Source: Rickettsiales bacterium UBA1997 (GTDB lineage Bacteria; Pseudomonadota; Alphaproteobacteria; Rickettsiales; UBA1997). From it: a stretch of 18,531 nucleotides of DNA. The translations under genes were made by a program, and so were the position numbers. Numbering within the stretch: position 1 is the first letter of the stretch; each line of letters starts with the position of its first letter. The stretch is from contig DDCV01000114.1 in NCBI GenBank assembly GCA_002335845.1, forward strand, positions 1-18,531, in the 5' to 3' direction. Positions 7,333-15,888 of the stretch are shown here, one piece after another. Under the pieces are notes generated by a model. That model had not been told where the DNA came from. It saw only the letters and a program-made list of their open reading frames with translations, and searched no databases.

Positions 7333-9846
7333 ATGTCAGACAACAAAACAACTAATCGCTCTAAATTAACTCTAAAATTACCAACCTCTGCTAAATCTAC
7401 ATTAACTCTTAACAGAAAAAACAGCTCAAGACTAGATAATAGAGGAATAGAAGTTACGATAAAGGGCAGAAAAAAAGAGGATTCTAAGCCCGAATATACG
7501 CAAAATGATGAAATAAAAAAAAGATTTAATGCTATATCTGAATCAACAGATCATTCACTTAACAATAAGCAATTTAACCTAAAGCAAAAGATTCAAGAAG
7601 AGTTAAAAAGGGAAGAGATTCAAAAAGACGAGGATTATAAAGCAAAATATAGCGCTGAAAACAAGGGCAAAGATGAGGGTCAAAGTGAAGGCAAAGATCA
7701 AATAACACAGAGCACTGTAAACAATGATACAAAATCAGAATATACAGTGGACAGCTTTGATATTAGGAAAAAAATAAAACAAAGCTTAGACGAGTCGAAA
7801 AAAGAGGAGGAAGAAAAAAATAAAATATTAGAAGCAAGAAAAGAGGAGATAAAAAAAACTGAAGAGGAAAAGATAGAAAAAGAAAAATCCTTTAAGAAGC
7901 AAAAAAATGATAAATATGGCAACAATTACTCAGATGAAAACGATACGAAAAACAACAAAAAATCATCATTCAAAAATGAAAGGTTAAGTAAAAGAAAATT
8001 GACCTACATCATAGATTCTGATGATGATAATTTTAGAAGACGCAAAAAAAATAAAATTAAGACCGAAGATTTTGCAAAAGATTATAAAAAAATTACTAAA
8101 GATGTTGATTTACCAGACTTAATAACTGTATCTGATTTGGCAGATCGTATGTCGGAAAAAGCTGGAGATGTTGTTAAAAAACTATTCAGCATGGGTATGG
8201 TTGTCACAAGTAATCAAGCTATAGACGCTGAAACTGCAGAAATTATAGTTGAAGAGTTTGGGCATAACTCAAAAAGAGTATCTTACTCTGATGTAGAAAA
8301 TGTATTACAAGAAGATGTCAGTAATTTTGAACTAAAGCCAAGAGCTCCCGTTGTAACAATTATGGGCCATGTTGATCATGGCAAAACATCACTTCTTGAC
8401 TCGATGAGAAAAACCGATATAGTATCGGGTGAGCATGGCGGAATAACTCAGCACATTGGTGCATCAAGAATAAAAACAAAAAATGGCAAATATATAACTT
8501 TTCTTGATACGCCGGGTCACCAAGCTTTTACCGAAATGAGATCGAGAGGAGCAAATATCACAGATATTGTAGTGCTAGTTGTTGCAGCAGATGATGGAGT
8601 TAAAGAGCAGACGATTGAAGCCATTAATCACGCTAAAGCTGCAAAAGTACCAATTATTGTTGCGGTAAATAAAATTGACAAACCTGGAGCGGACCCATCA
8701 CGAGTTACTAACGAACTTCTATCTCACGATATAATATCAGAAGATATGGGTGGTGAATCAATGTTTGTTGAAGTTTCTGCCAAAGAAAAGCTCAATCTAG
8801 ATAAATTAGAGGAAGCGATATTGCTTCAAGCTGAAATGCTAGAGCTTAAAGCTGCCTATGAAGGAAAGTCTTCTGGAACAGTTATTGAATCACGAATTGA
8901 TCCTTCGAGAGGAGTTGTTGCATCACTATTAGTTGAAAAAGGATCTCTTGATTTATCAGACCTTATAATTGTTGGAACCTCATTCGGTAAGGTCAGAAAA
9001 ATGACTGATGACAACAACAAAAACATAAAAATCGCCACGCCATCAATGCCAGTTGAAATATTAGGACTTGATCAAGCTCCAAGCTCTGGCGATAAATTTA
9101 TTGAAGTTGACGAAGAAAGACAAGCTCGTGAAATTATAAGCTACCGCCAAAGAAAAGAGAAGGAGCGCAAAGATCTTAAGGCTTCAGCAAAGTCAATTGG
9201 TGATATTTTTAAGGAATCTGGCGCTAGTAAGATTAAAAACCTCAATGTTATCATTAAGGCTGATGTACATGGCTCCATGGAGGCAATTAATGGATCAATC
9301 ATAAAGCTTAATACCGAAGAAGTTGCTGTTAAACCAATACATCTTGCAACTGGCGGTATAACAGATAGTGATGTGAGTTTAGCCTCAGCTTCAAGTGCAA
9401 TAATACTTGGCTTCAATACAAGAGCAAATCTTGCAACCAGAGAATTGGCGGCTAGCAAAAATATCGAGATTCGATATTACTCTATAATTTATGATTTAGT
9501 CGATGATTTAAAGGGTATTTTATCAGGAATGCTAGATCCAGTTAAGTCTGAAAAGTATCTTGGCCAAGCAGAGATTAGAGAGGTGTTTAAGGTATCGGGA
9601 TCCGGTAAAATTGCAGGATGCTTTGTTATTGATGGAGTTATTAAAAGAAATGCTAAAGCAAGATTACTAAGGGATAATGTTGTTATATTTGATGGAATTC
9701 TAAAAACTGTAAAAAGGTTCAAAGAAGATGTGAAAGAAGTTAAAAGCAATTTTGAGTGTGGCCTGTCTTTTGAAAATTATGAAGATATAAAGCAAGGTGA
9801 TAGCATTGAGTGTTATGAAATAACTGAAAAACAGAGATCTATATAG
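7333..9846 (+). CDS. infB: Translation initiation factor IF-2
   Basis: This GTPase delivers fMet-tRNA to the 30S subunit. Start choice: the frame is open from a TTG at 7303, but ATG 7333 gives MSDNKTTNRSKLTLKL, the usual IF-2 beginning, with a purine-rich AGAAGCAGAGAAAA upstream, so 837 aa is preferred. Residues about 25-255 form a highly charged K/E/D-rich low-complexity arm, longer than the conserved core needs. The IF2_N module follows at about 262-312. The G domain starts with GHVDHGKTS (345-353), then GITQHIGA, DTPGHQAF, NKID and SAKEK; domain II and the C-terminal fMet-tRNA-binding domain complete it. Some 274 bp of AT-rich DNA without a visible gene separate it from nusA, and rbfA does not follow. 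Confidence 0.97.
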   Translation: MSDNKTTNRSKLTLKLPTSAKSTLTLNRKNSSRLDNRGIEVTIKGRKKEDSKPEYTQNDEIKKRFNAISESTDHSLNNKQFNLKQKIQEELKREEIQKDEDYKAKYSAENKGKDEGQSEGKDQITQSTVNNDTKSEYTVDSFDIRKKIKQSLDESKKEEEEKNKILEARKEEIKKTEEEKIEKEKSFKKQKNDKYGNNYSDENDTKNNKKSSFKNERLSKRKLTYIIDSDDDNFRRRKKNKIKTEDFAKDYKKITKDVDLPDLITVSDLADRMSEKAGDVVKKLFSMGMVVTSNQAIDAETAEIIVEEFGHNSKRVSYSDVENVLQEDVSNFELKPRAPVVTIMGHVDHGKTSLLDSMRKTDIVSGEHGGITQHIGASRIKTKNGKYITFLDTPGHQAFTEMRSRGANITDIVVLVVAADDGVKEQTIEAINHAKAAKVPIIVAVNKIDKPGADPSRVTNELLSHDIISEDMGGESMFVEVSAKEKLNLDKLEEAILLQAEMLELKAAYEGKSSGTVIESRIDPSRGVVASLLVEKGSLDLSDLIIVGTSFGKVRKMTDDNNKNIKIATPSMPVEILGLDQAPSSGDKFIEVDEERQAREIISYRQRKEKERKDLKASAKSIGDIFKESGASKIKNLNVIIKADVHGSMEAINGSIIKLNTEEVAVKPIHLATGGITDSDVSLASASSAIILGFNTRANLATRELAASKNIEIRYYSIIYDLVDDLKGILSGMLDPVKSEKYLGQAEIREVFKVSGSGKIAGCFVIDGVIKRNAKARLLRDNVVIFDGILKTVKRFKEDVKEVKSNFECGLSFENYEDIKQGDSIECYEITEKQRSI

Positions 9847-9930
9847 CTATGCCAAGGCTTATTTTAATGCTACTATAACAATAAATTCATAGATGAGCTT
9901 AATCAATAATATCTACTTGGGAAGGTATTT

Positions 9931-10656
9931 CTAAAAAATAAATTCATTGCCGCAAGCTATGATCTTATTGTCTTTGCTTAGATTTTTTGCTCCTGCCTCG
10001 GTGGCAATAAGGGTAAACGGCAAGATTAAATCATAATTACTTATACCTTTTAGCGAAACAAAATCTAGTCTATTGCAAGCTAAATAAGCCAGCTCTAGAA
10101 GTTTTGAGCCACAATTTCTGGTGGATATTGAGTTATTTTTAGCATTAAACTCTTTAAAATCTGATATATTAGTTACCAAAATATTTTCTTCTTTTTGCCT
10201 TGCAGCAACTTTGATGCGACGATTATTTTTAAAAGCGCCGAAATCTTTTTCACAATAAAATATTTCATTTGGGATAATTTTATTAATTGCTACAGCAATT
10301 GGCTGACTGTCTTGAAAGTTACCGCCAAAGCTTAGGGCTATGGCTATAACAAAATCAGAATTAGCACGACATAGATTCGTTATTCCGTTAATTGGAAATA
10401 TTGTAAAATGATACTCAGAGTCATTATCATTAATTATCTTTTCACCATCGCTAAAATGAAAATTATATTTTGGTTTAAACTTCATTAAATCATCAATTAT
10501 AATCTTCTTAACTCTATGATAGCATGAATTGGTAAATTTATGCGCAGTTTTTGAGTTGGATTGCAGATTTTCTAATTCCACAAAATCACGCAAAATATAA
10601 TTTCCGGCTTTTTCACAAGCTTTTAGCATTATATTTAAATTATTACTGTAGCGCAT
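9931..10656 (-). CDS. Inositol-monophosphatase/SuhB-like protein with degenerate metal site
   Basis: The 241-residue length and fold pattern match the IMPase family: an N-terminal helix with ILRDF (21-25), a central strand with SDFVIAIAL (100-108), EIFYCEKDFGAFKNNRRIKV (131-150), and the C-terminal YDLILPFTLIATEAGA (208-223) equivalent to the WD-x-AAG region. In active enzymes the sequence DPxDGTTN supplies two metal-binding Asp residues; here it reads FPINGITN (87-94), so both are lost (F87, N90). The equivalent of the third Asp, D209, is kept. The family ADxxxE region also differs (NSCYHR, 43-48). Catalysis is therefore doubtful. SuhB of E. coli has a non-catalytic role in rRNA antitermination with NusA, so a binding role is possible but is inference. 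It overlaps sdhA by 14 bp. Confidence 0.8.
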   Translation of the reverse strand: MRYSNNLNIMLKACEKAGNYILRDFVELENLQSNSKTAHKFTNSCYHRVKKIIIDDLMKFKPKYNFHFSDGEKIINDNDSEYHFTIFPINGITNLCRANSDFVIAIALSFGGNFQDSQPIAVAINKIIPNEIFYCEKDFGAFKNNRRIKVAARQKEENILVTNISDFKEFNAKNNSISTRNCGSKLLELAYLACNRLDFVSLKGISNYDLILPFTLIATEAGAKNLSKDNKIIACGNEFIF

Positions 10657-12421
10657 ATAGCTCCTTATATTTTGAATATTTTCTTACTTTTTTTAGCGAA
10701 TAGCTAAGATTATATTTCTTACCCATTAAGACCACACTATGTGCCAAAAATTTCTTATCATCTTTTTCTTTAAAATCAGAGCGATAGTGAGAGCCCCTAC
10801 TTTCTTCTCTATTAAGAGCACTAAAGTAAGAAGCGTAGGCACATAAAACTAAATTCTTGAACTCAAGGAACAAAATCAACTCTTCATTCCACAATAATGA
10901 TTTATTCTTAAAGGCATAACAATCTAAATCAATCAACAATTTTTGACAATATTCATAACCGCTATTTAGCAATTCATAGTTACGAAAAACCCCAAGATTG
11001 ATATCATTAAATTTTTGAAAACTACTTTTAGCAGACTCAATATCCAGAGCAACTTGTTTATTAGAATTTTGATTAAATAAATTTGCTATTATTTGAGAAG
11101 TCTTATTGGAAAAAAACTTTTTATCCTCCACAAATTGACTACTATTTTTAATATATTTAGCAGCCTCTTCGCCAGCAATCTTGCCAAAGACTATTAAATC
11201 TAATAAGGAATTGCATCCCAGCCTATTGGCGCCATGAATAGATACACAAGCAGCCTCACCAATAGCCATCAAACCATCAACTTCTTCATTTTTATCATTT
11301 AAAACAAAACAATTATTGCTTGTGGCAATGCCTCCCATGGTATAATGTGATGATGGGGAAACTGGTATTAGGTCGATTTCAGGATCAAGATGACAAAATT
11401 TATTAACCAATTCAATAACACCAGGCAACTTTTTTGTTAATTTATCACGCCCCAAATGACGTAAATCTAAATATAAATGATCCTTGTTAGCGCCGCAACC
11501 AAAACCATTGCTAACTTCAGTTGCCATAGCCCGAGCGACTACATCGCGTGAAGCCAACTCCATCATATTTGGCTCATATTTACTTAAAAATCTCTCATTT
11601 TTGCTATTAAGCAAATAACCGCCCTCTCCTCTTGCTGCCTCAGTTATCAAGAAACCATAATTATGAATTCCTGTCGGATGAAATTGCAAAAATTCCATAT
11701 CATGCAAGGGCAGCCCGCATCTTAAAATAGCCGACAAGCCATCGCCGGTGCATATGGTAGAAGAGGTCGTATTATTATATATTTGACTATAGCCGCCACC
11801 AGCAACTATCACCACTTTACTTTGAAAGCAAACGATAGATCCATTGTTTAAATCTATGGCAACGCAGCCTAAGCATTTGCCGTTATCATTGATGATGATA
11901 TCTATTACAAAAAATTCATTAAAGAACTTAATATCCCTCTTTAAGCATTGTTGAAAAAGAGATCTATGAATGGAATTTCCAGTATTATCTTTTGCATAAC
12001 AAGCACGATGCACTAATCTAGTAGCTCCAAAATCCTTGGTTTGTCCTCCATAGGCTCTTTGAGATATCTTGCCAAAATCATCTCGAGAAAATGCAACTCC
12101 CATCATTTCAAGATCTAGAATTGCTTGCTTGGCTTGACTACAAAGAATTTCAACTGAATCAACATCTGCCAAATAATCAGAGCCTTTAATCGTGTCATAG
12201 GCATGAAATAACCAATTGTCATTTTCAACATTAGACAATGAAGCGTTAATTCCGCCCTTAGCTGCCACAGTGTGACTATAGTTTGGCATAACCTTGCTAA
12301 TCACGGCAATATTGCTGATATCATTGTCATACAAATTAAGAGATGCCATCAATCCAGAACCTCCTGCACCAATTATGATGGTATCAAAACTGTAATTAGA
12401 GCATCCTGATATATTTATCAA
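10643..12421 (-). CDS. sdhA: Succinate dehydrogenase/fumarate reductase flavoprotein subunit
   Basis: This is the FAD subunit that oxidises succinate to fumarate in complex II. The Rossmann motif is GAGGSG (18-23). H50 in NYSHTVAAKGGI is the covalent-FAD histidine. QFHPTG (246-251), TEAARGEGG (260-268), SHYTMGG and HGANRLG hold the substrate-binding His and Arg residues, all preserved. The ESRGSHYRSDF block near the C-terminus is typical of SdhA. GEAACVSIHGANRLG favours SdhA over L-aspartate oxidase. The length of 592 aa is normal. The region around 125-175 (GGQTKDFGATRLVHRACYAK) is divergent, suggesting fast evolution. An in-frame TGA directly upstream forces a TTG (12421) or another non-ATG start, with no Shine-Dalgarno. 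No sdhB, sdhC or sdhD is adjacent. Confidence 0.9.
   Translation of the reverse strand: MINISGCSNYSFDTIIIGAGGSGLMASLNLYDNDISNIAVISKVMPNYSHTVAAKGGINASLSNVENDNWLFHAYDTIKGSDYLADVDSVEILCSQAKQAILDLEMMGVAFSRDDFGKISQRAYGGQTKDFGATRLVHRACYAKDNTGNSIHRSLFQQCLKRDIKFFNEFFVIDIIINDNGKCLGCVAIDLNNGSIVCFQSKVVIVAGGGYSQIYNNTTSSTICTGDGLSAILRCGLPLHDMEFLQFHPTGIHNYGFLITEAARGEGGYLLNSKNERFLSKYEPNMMELASRDVVARAMATEVSNGFGCGANKDHLYLDLRHLGRDKLTKKLPGVIELVNKFCHLDPEIDLIPVSPSSHYTMGGIATSNNCFVLNDKNEEVDGLMAIGEAACVSIHGANRLGCNSLLDLIVFGKIAGEEAAKYIKNSSQFVEDKKFFSNKTSQIIANLFNQNSNKQVALDIESAKSSFQKFNDINLGVFRNYELLNSGYEYCQKLLIDLDCYAFKNKSLLWNEELILFLEFKNLVLCAYASYFSALNREESRGSHYRSDFKEKDDKKFLAHSVVLMGKKYNLSYSLKKVRKYSKYKELYALQ
10661..10666 (-). 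promoter_or_regulatory. Strong Shine-Dalgarno of the SuhB-like gene
   Basis: On the minus strand AAGGAG lies 4 bases before ATG 10656, inside the end of sdhA. Most other genes here lack such a site, so it fixes this start and suggests active translation of the gene. Confidence 0.7.
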
Positions 12422-12583
12422 AATATTTCAAAATTAATTTTATTAAAAAACCTCACAAATCATCTAATACCAAATCCTGCCTTTAGATATGTAATAAAAA
12501 AGATATGATTTAGCATGATATTAGTAATTTTATTGCTGTTTTTATCCAACAGTACAACACTCCACCCCCAATACTATATTTGA

Positions 12584-12612
12584 TAAAATTGTCTTGAATT
12601 TAGACAATTTTA
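12584..12612. repeat. Perfect 10-bp inverted repeat, operator- or terminator-like
   Basis: TAAAATTGTC (12584-12593) and GACAATTTTA (12603-12612) flank a 9-base spacer. It lies about 165 bp upstream of the sdhA start. The symmetry suits a dimeric regulator site or a weak hairpin; there is no long T-run. Confidence 0.4.
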
Positions 12613-12700
12613 AACAATAAAACATAATTTATAATGACTTAAGGCAGCTTTTTATAACATTTTAAACTCAAAACACTGATATTCTTATCAGAAATTACGC

Positions 12701-12957
12701 TTAAGAAAAGAATCTTAATATTATCGTTGAATATAAAGCCTGACTTCTTTTGCTATTAGCAGATTGTAAATTAGCCTTTTTATCCCAGCAATACCATTGA
12801 TTACTTTGTTTTGCTTTGTTTTTCAATCTATATATCGATTTCTTTTTTACTAAATTTCCAGGCATTACAACTTTAAAATGCTTAAACCTTCTCTTTTGAT
12901 GCGAAGCAACAGTCTGTTTTTAGCATCTTTATAGCTATACAACTCCTTCATTGTCAT
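12701..12957 (-). pseudogene. Unidentified small-gene remnant, two frames joined at TAATG
   Basis: Two short minus-strand frames abut. The first is 30 codons (12957-12865, MTMKELYSYKDAKNRLLLRI..., preceded by AGGG). The second is 54 codons (12865-12701, MPGNLVKKKSIYRLKNKAKQ...), starting in the stop of the first (TAATG). Both are lysine-rich and look protein-like. Moving between frames near LSIL/HFKV gives one continuous peptide of about 80 residues, as a frameshifted gene would. I recognise no family. They could also be two tiny coupled genes or chance frames in AT-rich DNA. Confidence 0.25.
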
Positions 12958-13099
12958 GATACCCTTATTATCAATTATACTCGCAAAATTAAGCAAGCTG
13001 TTGTCGTTGAATTAAAAAACTTCTTATATGAAATAGGATAAAAAATAATAGAAAACAAGAGTAGCACTAATATTTTTAAGAAATGAGCAAATTACTACC

Positions 13100-13315
13100 C
13101 TAAATGATGACATCGTAAAAACCATGTAAATGATCAATTACCGATAGTAAAACTGGTAAATTCTTTTACGTATCTATCAACTTACAATACAGATCCGGAC
13201 TGAATTTTTTTTGATCAAATGTATCTATGAATTTCGCCTATTTCAGTGACGCATTTTTACGATCACTTTGCAATAAATCTAAATTTTTACCATATCGCTT
13301 AATCCAATTATTCAT
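13100..13315 (-). pseudogene. Unidentified gene remnant with two internal in-frame stops
   Basis: One minus-strand frame from ATG 13315, preceded by AGAAG six bases upstream, reads MNNWIKRYGKNLDLLQSDRK..., then TAG (13240-13238), then AKFIDTFDQKKFSPDLYCKL..., then TAA (13168-13166), then KNLPVLLSVIDHLHGFYDVI..., ending at TAG 13102-13100. Protein-like composition continues across both stops in the same frame, which suggests a gene decaying by point mutation. I recognise no family. A perfect 10-bp inverted repeat lies just upstream of the ATG. Confidence 0.3.
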
Positions 13316-13321
13316 TCTTAT

Positions 13322-13348
13322 CTTCTAATTTATAATTAAAATTAGAAG
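13322..13348. repeat. Perfect 10-bp inverted repeat upstream of the remnant gene
   Basis: CTTCTAATTT (13322-13331) and AAATTAGAAG (13339-13348) flank a 7-base spacer. On the minus strand the second arm contains the AGAAG that would serve as Shine-Dalgarno of the remnant at 13315, so folding would hide it. It may be a translational control hairpin or an operator. Confidence 0.4.
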
Positions 13349-13598
13349 GAAATTATTTTATACCAAAATCCATCTATAATACACGGATATAAGCTTATAA
13401 ATTTATGTCAAAAGACTAAATATAGTGATTATACAAATTGGTTGCCATTTTTTTTTAATACTCTAAAAGACAATCCCTACTTATAAAACCATAACAAATT
13501 ATCTTAGGCAAATTTCTTAAAACTTTATGATAAAAGCTAATAATTTGTAGCAATCTCATTATAAACATATCCATTATAGGATTATAAATATTTTATTT

Positions 13599-14876
13599 AT
13601 GTCAAAAAGAAGAGTAGTTATTACTGGCATTGGAGCTGTAACTCCCTTGGCTAACACCGCCCAAAAAACTTGGGAAAAATTAATAAATTCTGAATCAGGA
13701 ATTGGAAAAATTACTCTATTTGACACTCAAGGAATGCCTTGTCAAATTGCTGGCGAAGTAAAGATGAAAGATGAAAATAATAATGATAAGGATAGCTTAG
13801 ATCTATCTAAACATATCGACATCAAGGATCATAAAAAAATGGATCGATTTATCCATTTCGCTATGGCAGCAGCTGATCAAGCAATTGAAGATTCTGGATG
13901 GAAAGCTGAAAGCGACGAGCAAAAATATCGCACTGGGGTGATGATGGGATCTGGCATTGGAGGATTACCGGCTATTGAAAAAACAGTAACCCTCCTTAAC
14001 GAAAAGGGTACTAAAAGAATTAGTCCATTTTTTATTCCATCTAGCTTGGTTAACCTAGCTTCAGGACAAATATCAATTAAACATGGATATATGGGGCCAA
14101 ATCATGCGGTTGTAACTGCGTGCTCTTCCGGAGCTCATGCCATAGGAGATTCAGCGCGCATGATTGAATATGGTGATGTTGACATAATGATAGCTGGTGG
14201 CGCCGAATCGGCGATTTGTAAATCTGGTATAGGCGGATTCTCGGCACTAAAAGCATTATCCTCAAATTTTAATGATAACCCTCAAGAAGCCTCAAGGCCT
14301 TGGGATAGAGATCGTGATGGATTTGTCATGGGGGAAGGAGCTGGAGTCATAGTTCTTGAAGAATATGAGCATGCAAAAAAAAGAGGGGCAAAAATCTATG
14401 CCGAAGTCGCTGGTTATGGATTATCTGGTGACGCCTATCATGTTACAGCGCCGGAAAGCACTGGTCGTGGATCTACCTACGCCATGAAAACTGCCATCAG
14501 GCATGCTGGTATAAATAACGAGGAAGTAGATTATATAAACGCCCACGGTACATCAACGCCACTTGGCGATGAAATTGAGGTGGCGGCTATAAAAAAAGTT
14601 TTTGGTGATCATGCCTACAATCTCATGATGTCATCGACAAAATCATCTACAGGACACCTTCTTGGAGCTGCCGGTGCAATAGAGGCAATTTTCTCAATTC
14701 TTGCTATCAGAAACAATATCGCGCCTCCAACATTGAATTTAAAAAACCCCTCCCAAAGCTGCGACATTGATTTAGTAGCAAATACAGCTAAAGAGCGAGA
14801 AATTAACAATGTATTGTCAAATTCCTTTGGCTTTGGCGGAACTAATGCCTGCTTATTACTAAAAAAGTTTAAATAG
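13599..14876 (+). CDS. fabF: 3-oxoacyl-[acyl-carrier-protein] synthase II
   Basis: This enzyme condenses malonyl-ACP with acyl-ACP in fatty acid elongation. The thiolase fold is complete, with the Cys-His-His triad: C175 in TACSSGAHA, H316 in NAHGTSTPLGD and H353 in STGHLLGAAG, plus the conserved K348. The C-terminal SFGFGGTNA (409-417) is also present. The 425 aa are slightly longer than usual because of an Asn/Asp/Lys-rich stretch (about 56-72). The start at ATG 13599 gives the standard MSKRRVVITGIGAVTPL beginning, though no Shine-Dalgarno is visible. acpP, the common upstream neighbour, is absent; mltG follows 4 bp after the stop, a conserved alphaproteobacterial order. Confidence 0.97.
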   Translation: MSKRRVVITGIGAVTPLANTAQKTWEKLINSESGIGKITLFDTQGMPCQIAGEVKMKDENNNDKDSLDLSKHIDIKDHKKMDRFIHFAMAAADQAIEDSGWKAESDEQKYRTGVMMGSGIGGLPAIEKTVTLLNEKGTKRISPFFIPSSLVNLASGQISIKHGYMGPNHAVVTACSSGAHAIGDSARMIEYGDVDIMIAGGAESAICKSGIGGFSALKALSSNFNDNPQEASRPWDRDRDGFVMGEGAGVIVLEEYEHAKKRGAKIYAEVAGYGLSGDAYHVTAPESTGRGSTYAMKTAIRHAGINNEEVDYINAHGTSTPLGDEIEVAAIKKVFGDHAYNLMMSSTKSSTGHLLGAAGAIEAIFSILAIRNNIAPPTLNLKNPSQSCDIDLVANTAKEREINNVLSNSFGFGGTNACLLLKKFK

Positions 14877-14880
14877 ATTG

Positions 14881-15888
14881 ATGTTACGACCCATAGCTAA
14901 GGCTTTCACTATATTATCTGCGCTAATAACAATATTATTCTTCTTAATATTAGGAATTATTCTATACTATAACTCCCCCAACTCTTATCACGCAGAAGAT
15001 AAGAGATTTATAGTTGAAAGTGGTTTAACGCTAAGGCAAGTTGTAGAAAAGTTACATCAAGAAAAAATAGTTAGGCATCCAAATACGTTTCTTTACTTGG
15101 GTCAAATAATAAAAGGCGTTGATCCAAAAGTGCGCTATGGTGAGTATTTTTTTGAAAAAAATACATCATATTACAAGATTCTTCATAAGATGGTGAGAGG
15201 AAATATATTTTTTCGCAAACTAACCATTGCTGAGGGCCTATCTAATCATAGCGCTTATGAAATAATAGATAATGCCATTGGTTTAGTTGGTGATATGCCT
15301 TTATTATCAAAAGAAAATGAGGGTAGTATACTGCCTGAAACCTACTTTTATTCACATAACGACTCCAAGAAATTCCTAGTCAAAAGAATGAAAGATCAGA
15401 TGTCTAAAGCAATTGATGAATTATGGCCAAAAAGAGATAAAACAATACCCATAAGAACTAAGAGAGAAGCTATTATATTAGCTTCTATAGTAGAAAAGGA
15501 AACCGGAGTATTTTCGGAGAGGGGCTATGTTGCATCTGTATTTGTTAATCGCCTAAAGAAGGGCATGAAGCTACAATCTGACCCAACAATAATATATTCC
15601 TATGCATTTGGCAACAAATCTTTAGAGCGCCCTATTAGAGTTAGTGATATCAGAAATAAATCACCTTATAATACATATCACATCTATGGACTTCCTGATC
15701 AACCAATCTGCAACCCAGGGATCGACTCTATAAAAGCAGTTCTTAATCCTATAGAAACAGAATATTTATATTTTGTAGCCAGTGGCTACGGTGACCATAT
15801 ATTTTCTACTAATTTGCGCGATCACAATCGAAATGTTATGCGTTATCGTAAATTAATGCGAGAAAGAAAAAAAGAGGATAATTTGTGA
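14881..15888 (+). CDS. mltG: Endolytic murein transglycosylase MltG (YceG family)
   Basis: This inner-membrane enzyme cleaves nascent peptidoglycan strands and sets glycan chain termination. One transmembrane helix (about 9-30) is followed by a LysM-like part and then the YceG domain. The catalytic Glu lies in ASIVEKETG (about 201-209). The downstream QSDPTIIYS and YNTYHIYGLP...NPG blocks are typical, although GLPDQP replaces the usual GLPPGP. ATG 14881 is chosen over the TTG just before it (14878); the length is then 335 aa. It lies 4 bp after fabF with no Shine-Dalgarno of its own, so coupled translation is likely. A lipoprotein gene overlaps its stop. Confidence 0.93.
   Translation: MLRPIAKAFTILSALITILFFLILGIILYYNSPNSYHAEDKRFIVESGLTLRQVVEKLHQEKIVRHPNTFLYLGQIIKGVDPKVRYGEYFFEKNTSYYKILHKMVRGNIFFRKLTIAEGLSNHSAYEIIDNAIGLVGDMPLLSKENEGSILPETYFYSHNDSKKFLVKRMKDQMSKAIDELWPKRDKTIPIRTKREAIILASIVEKETGVFSERGYVASVFVNRLKKGMKLQSDPTIIYSYAFGNKSLERPIRVSDIRNKSPYNTYHIYGLPDQPICNPGIDSIKAVLNPIETEYLYFVASGYGDHIFSTNLRDHNRNVMRYRKLMRERKKEDNL

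Larger units (their letters stand above)
12422..13598. other. Long intergenic region between divergent sdhA and fabF, mostly degenerate DNA
   Basis: No intact gene longer than about 55 codons is visible. The minus strand carries the two remnant blocks and the two inverted repeats listed separately. Bases 13349-13598 upstream of fabF are AT-rich, with TATAAA-like boxes close to the start (13583-13588) but no clear -35. No Shine-Dalgarno precedes fabF. Bases 12422-12583 should contain the sdhA promoter, but I cannot pick one. Confidence 0.5.

Noticed and set aside
7698..7925. Antisense open frame rich in Ser/Phe inside infB
   Set aside because: It is the mirror of the K/E-rich IF-2 arm, with no start signal or family resemblance; the same applies to the antisense frames at 8856-9038, 9141-9458, 9489-9749, 14077-14265 and 14615-14809.
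12528..12545. 17-bp word TTTATTGCTGTTTTTAT shared with the minus strand near 155-171
   Set aside because: One match of this length between AT-rich spacers can occur by chance, and flanking bases do not match.
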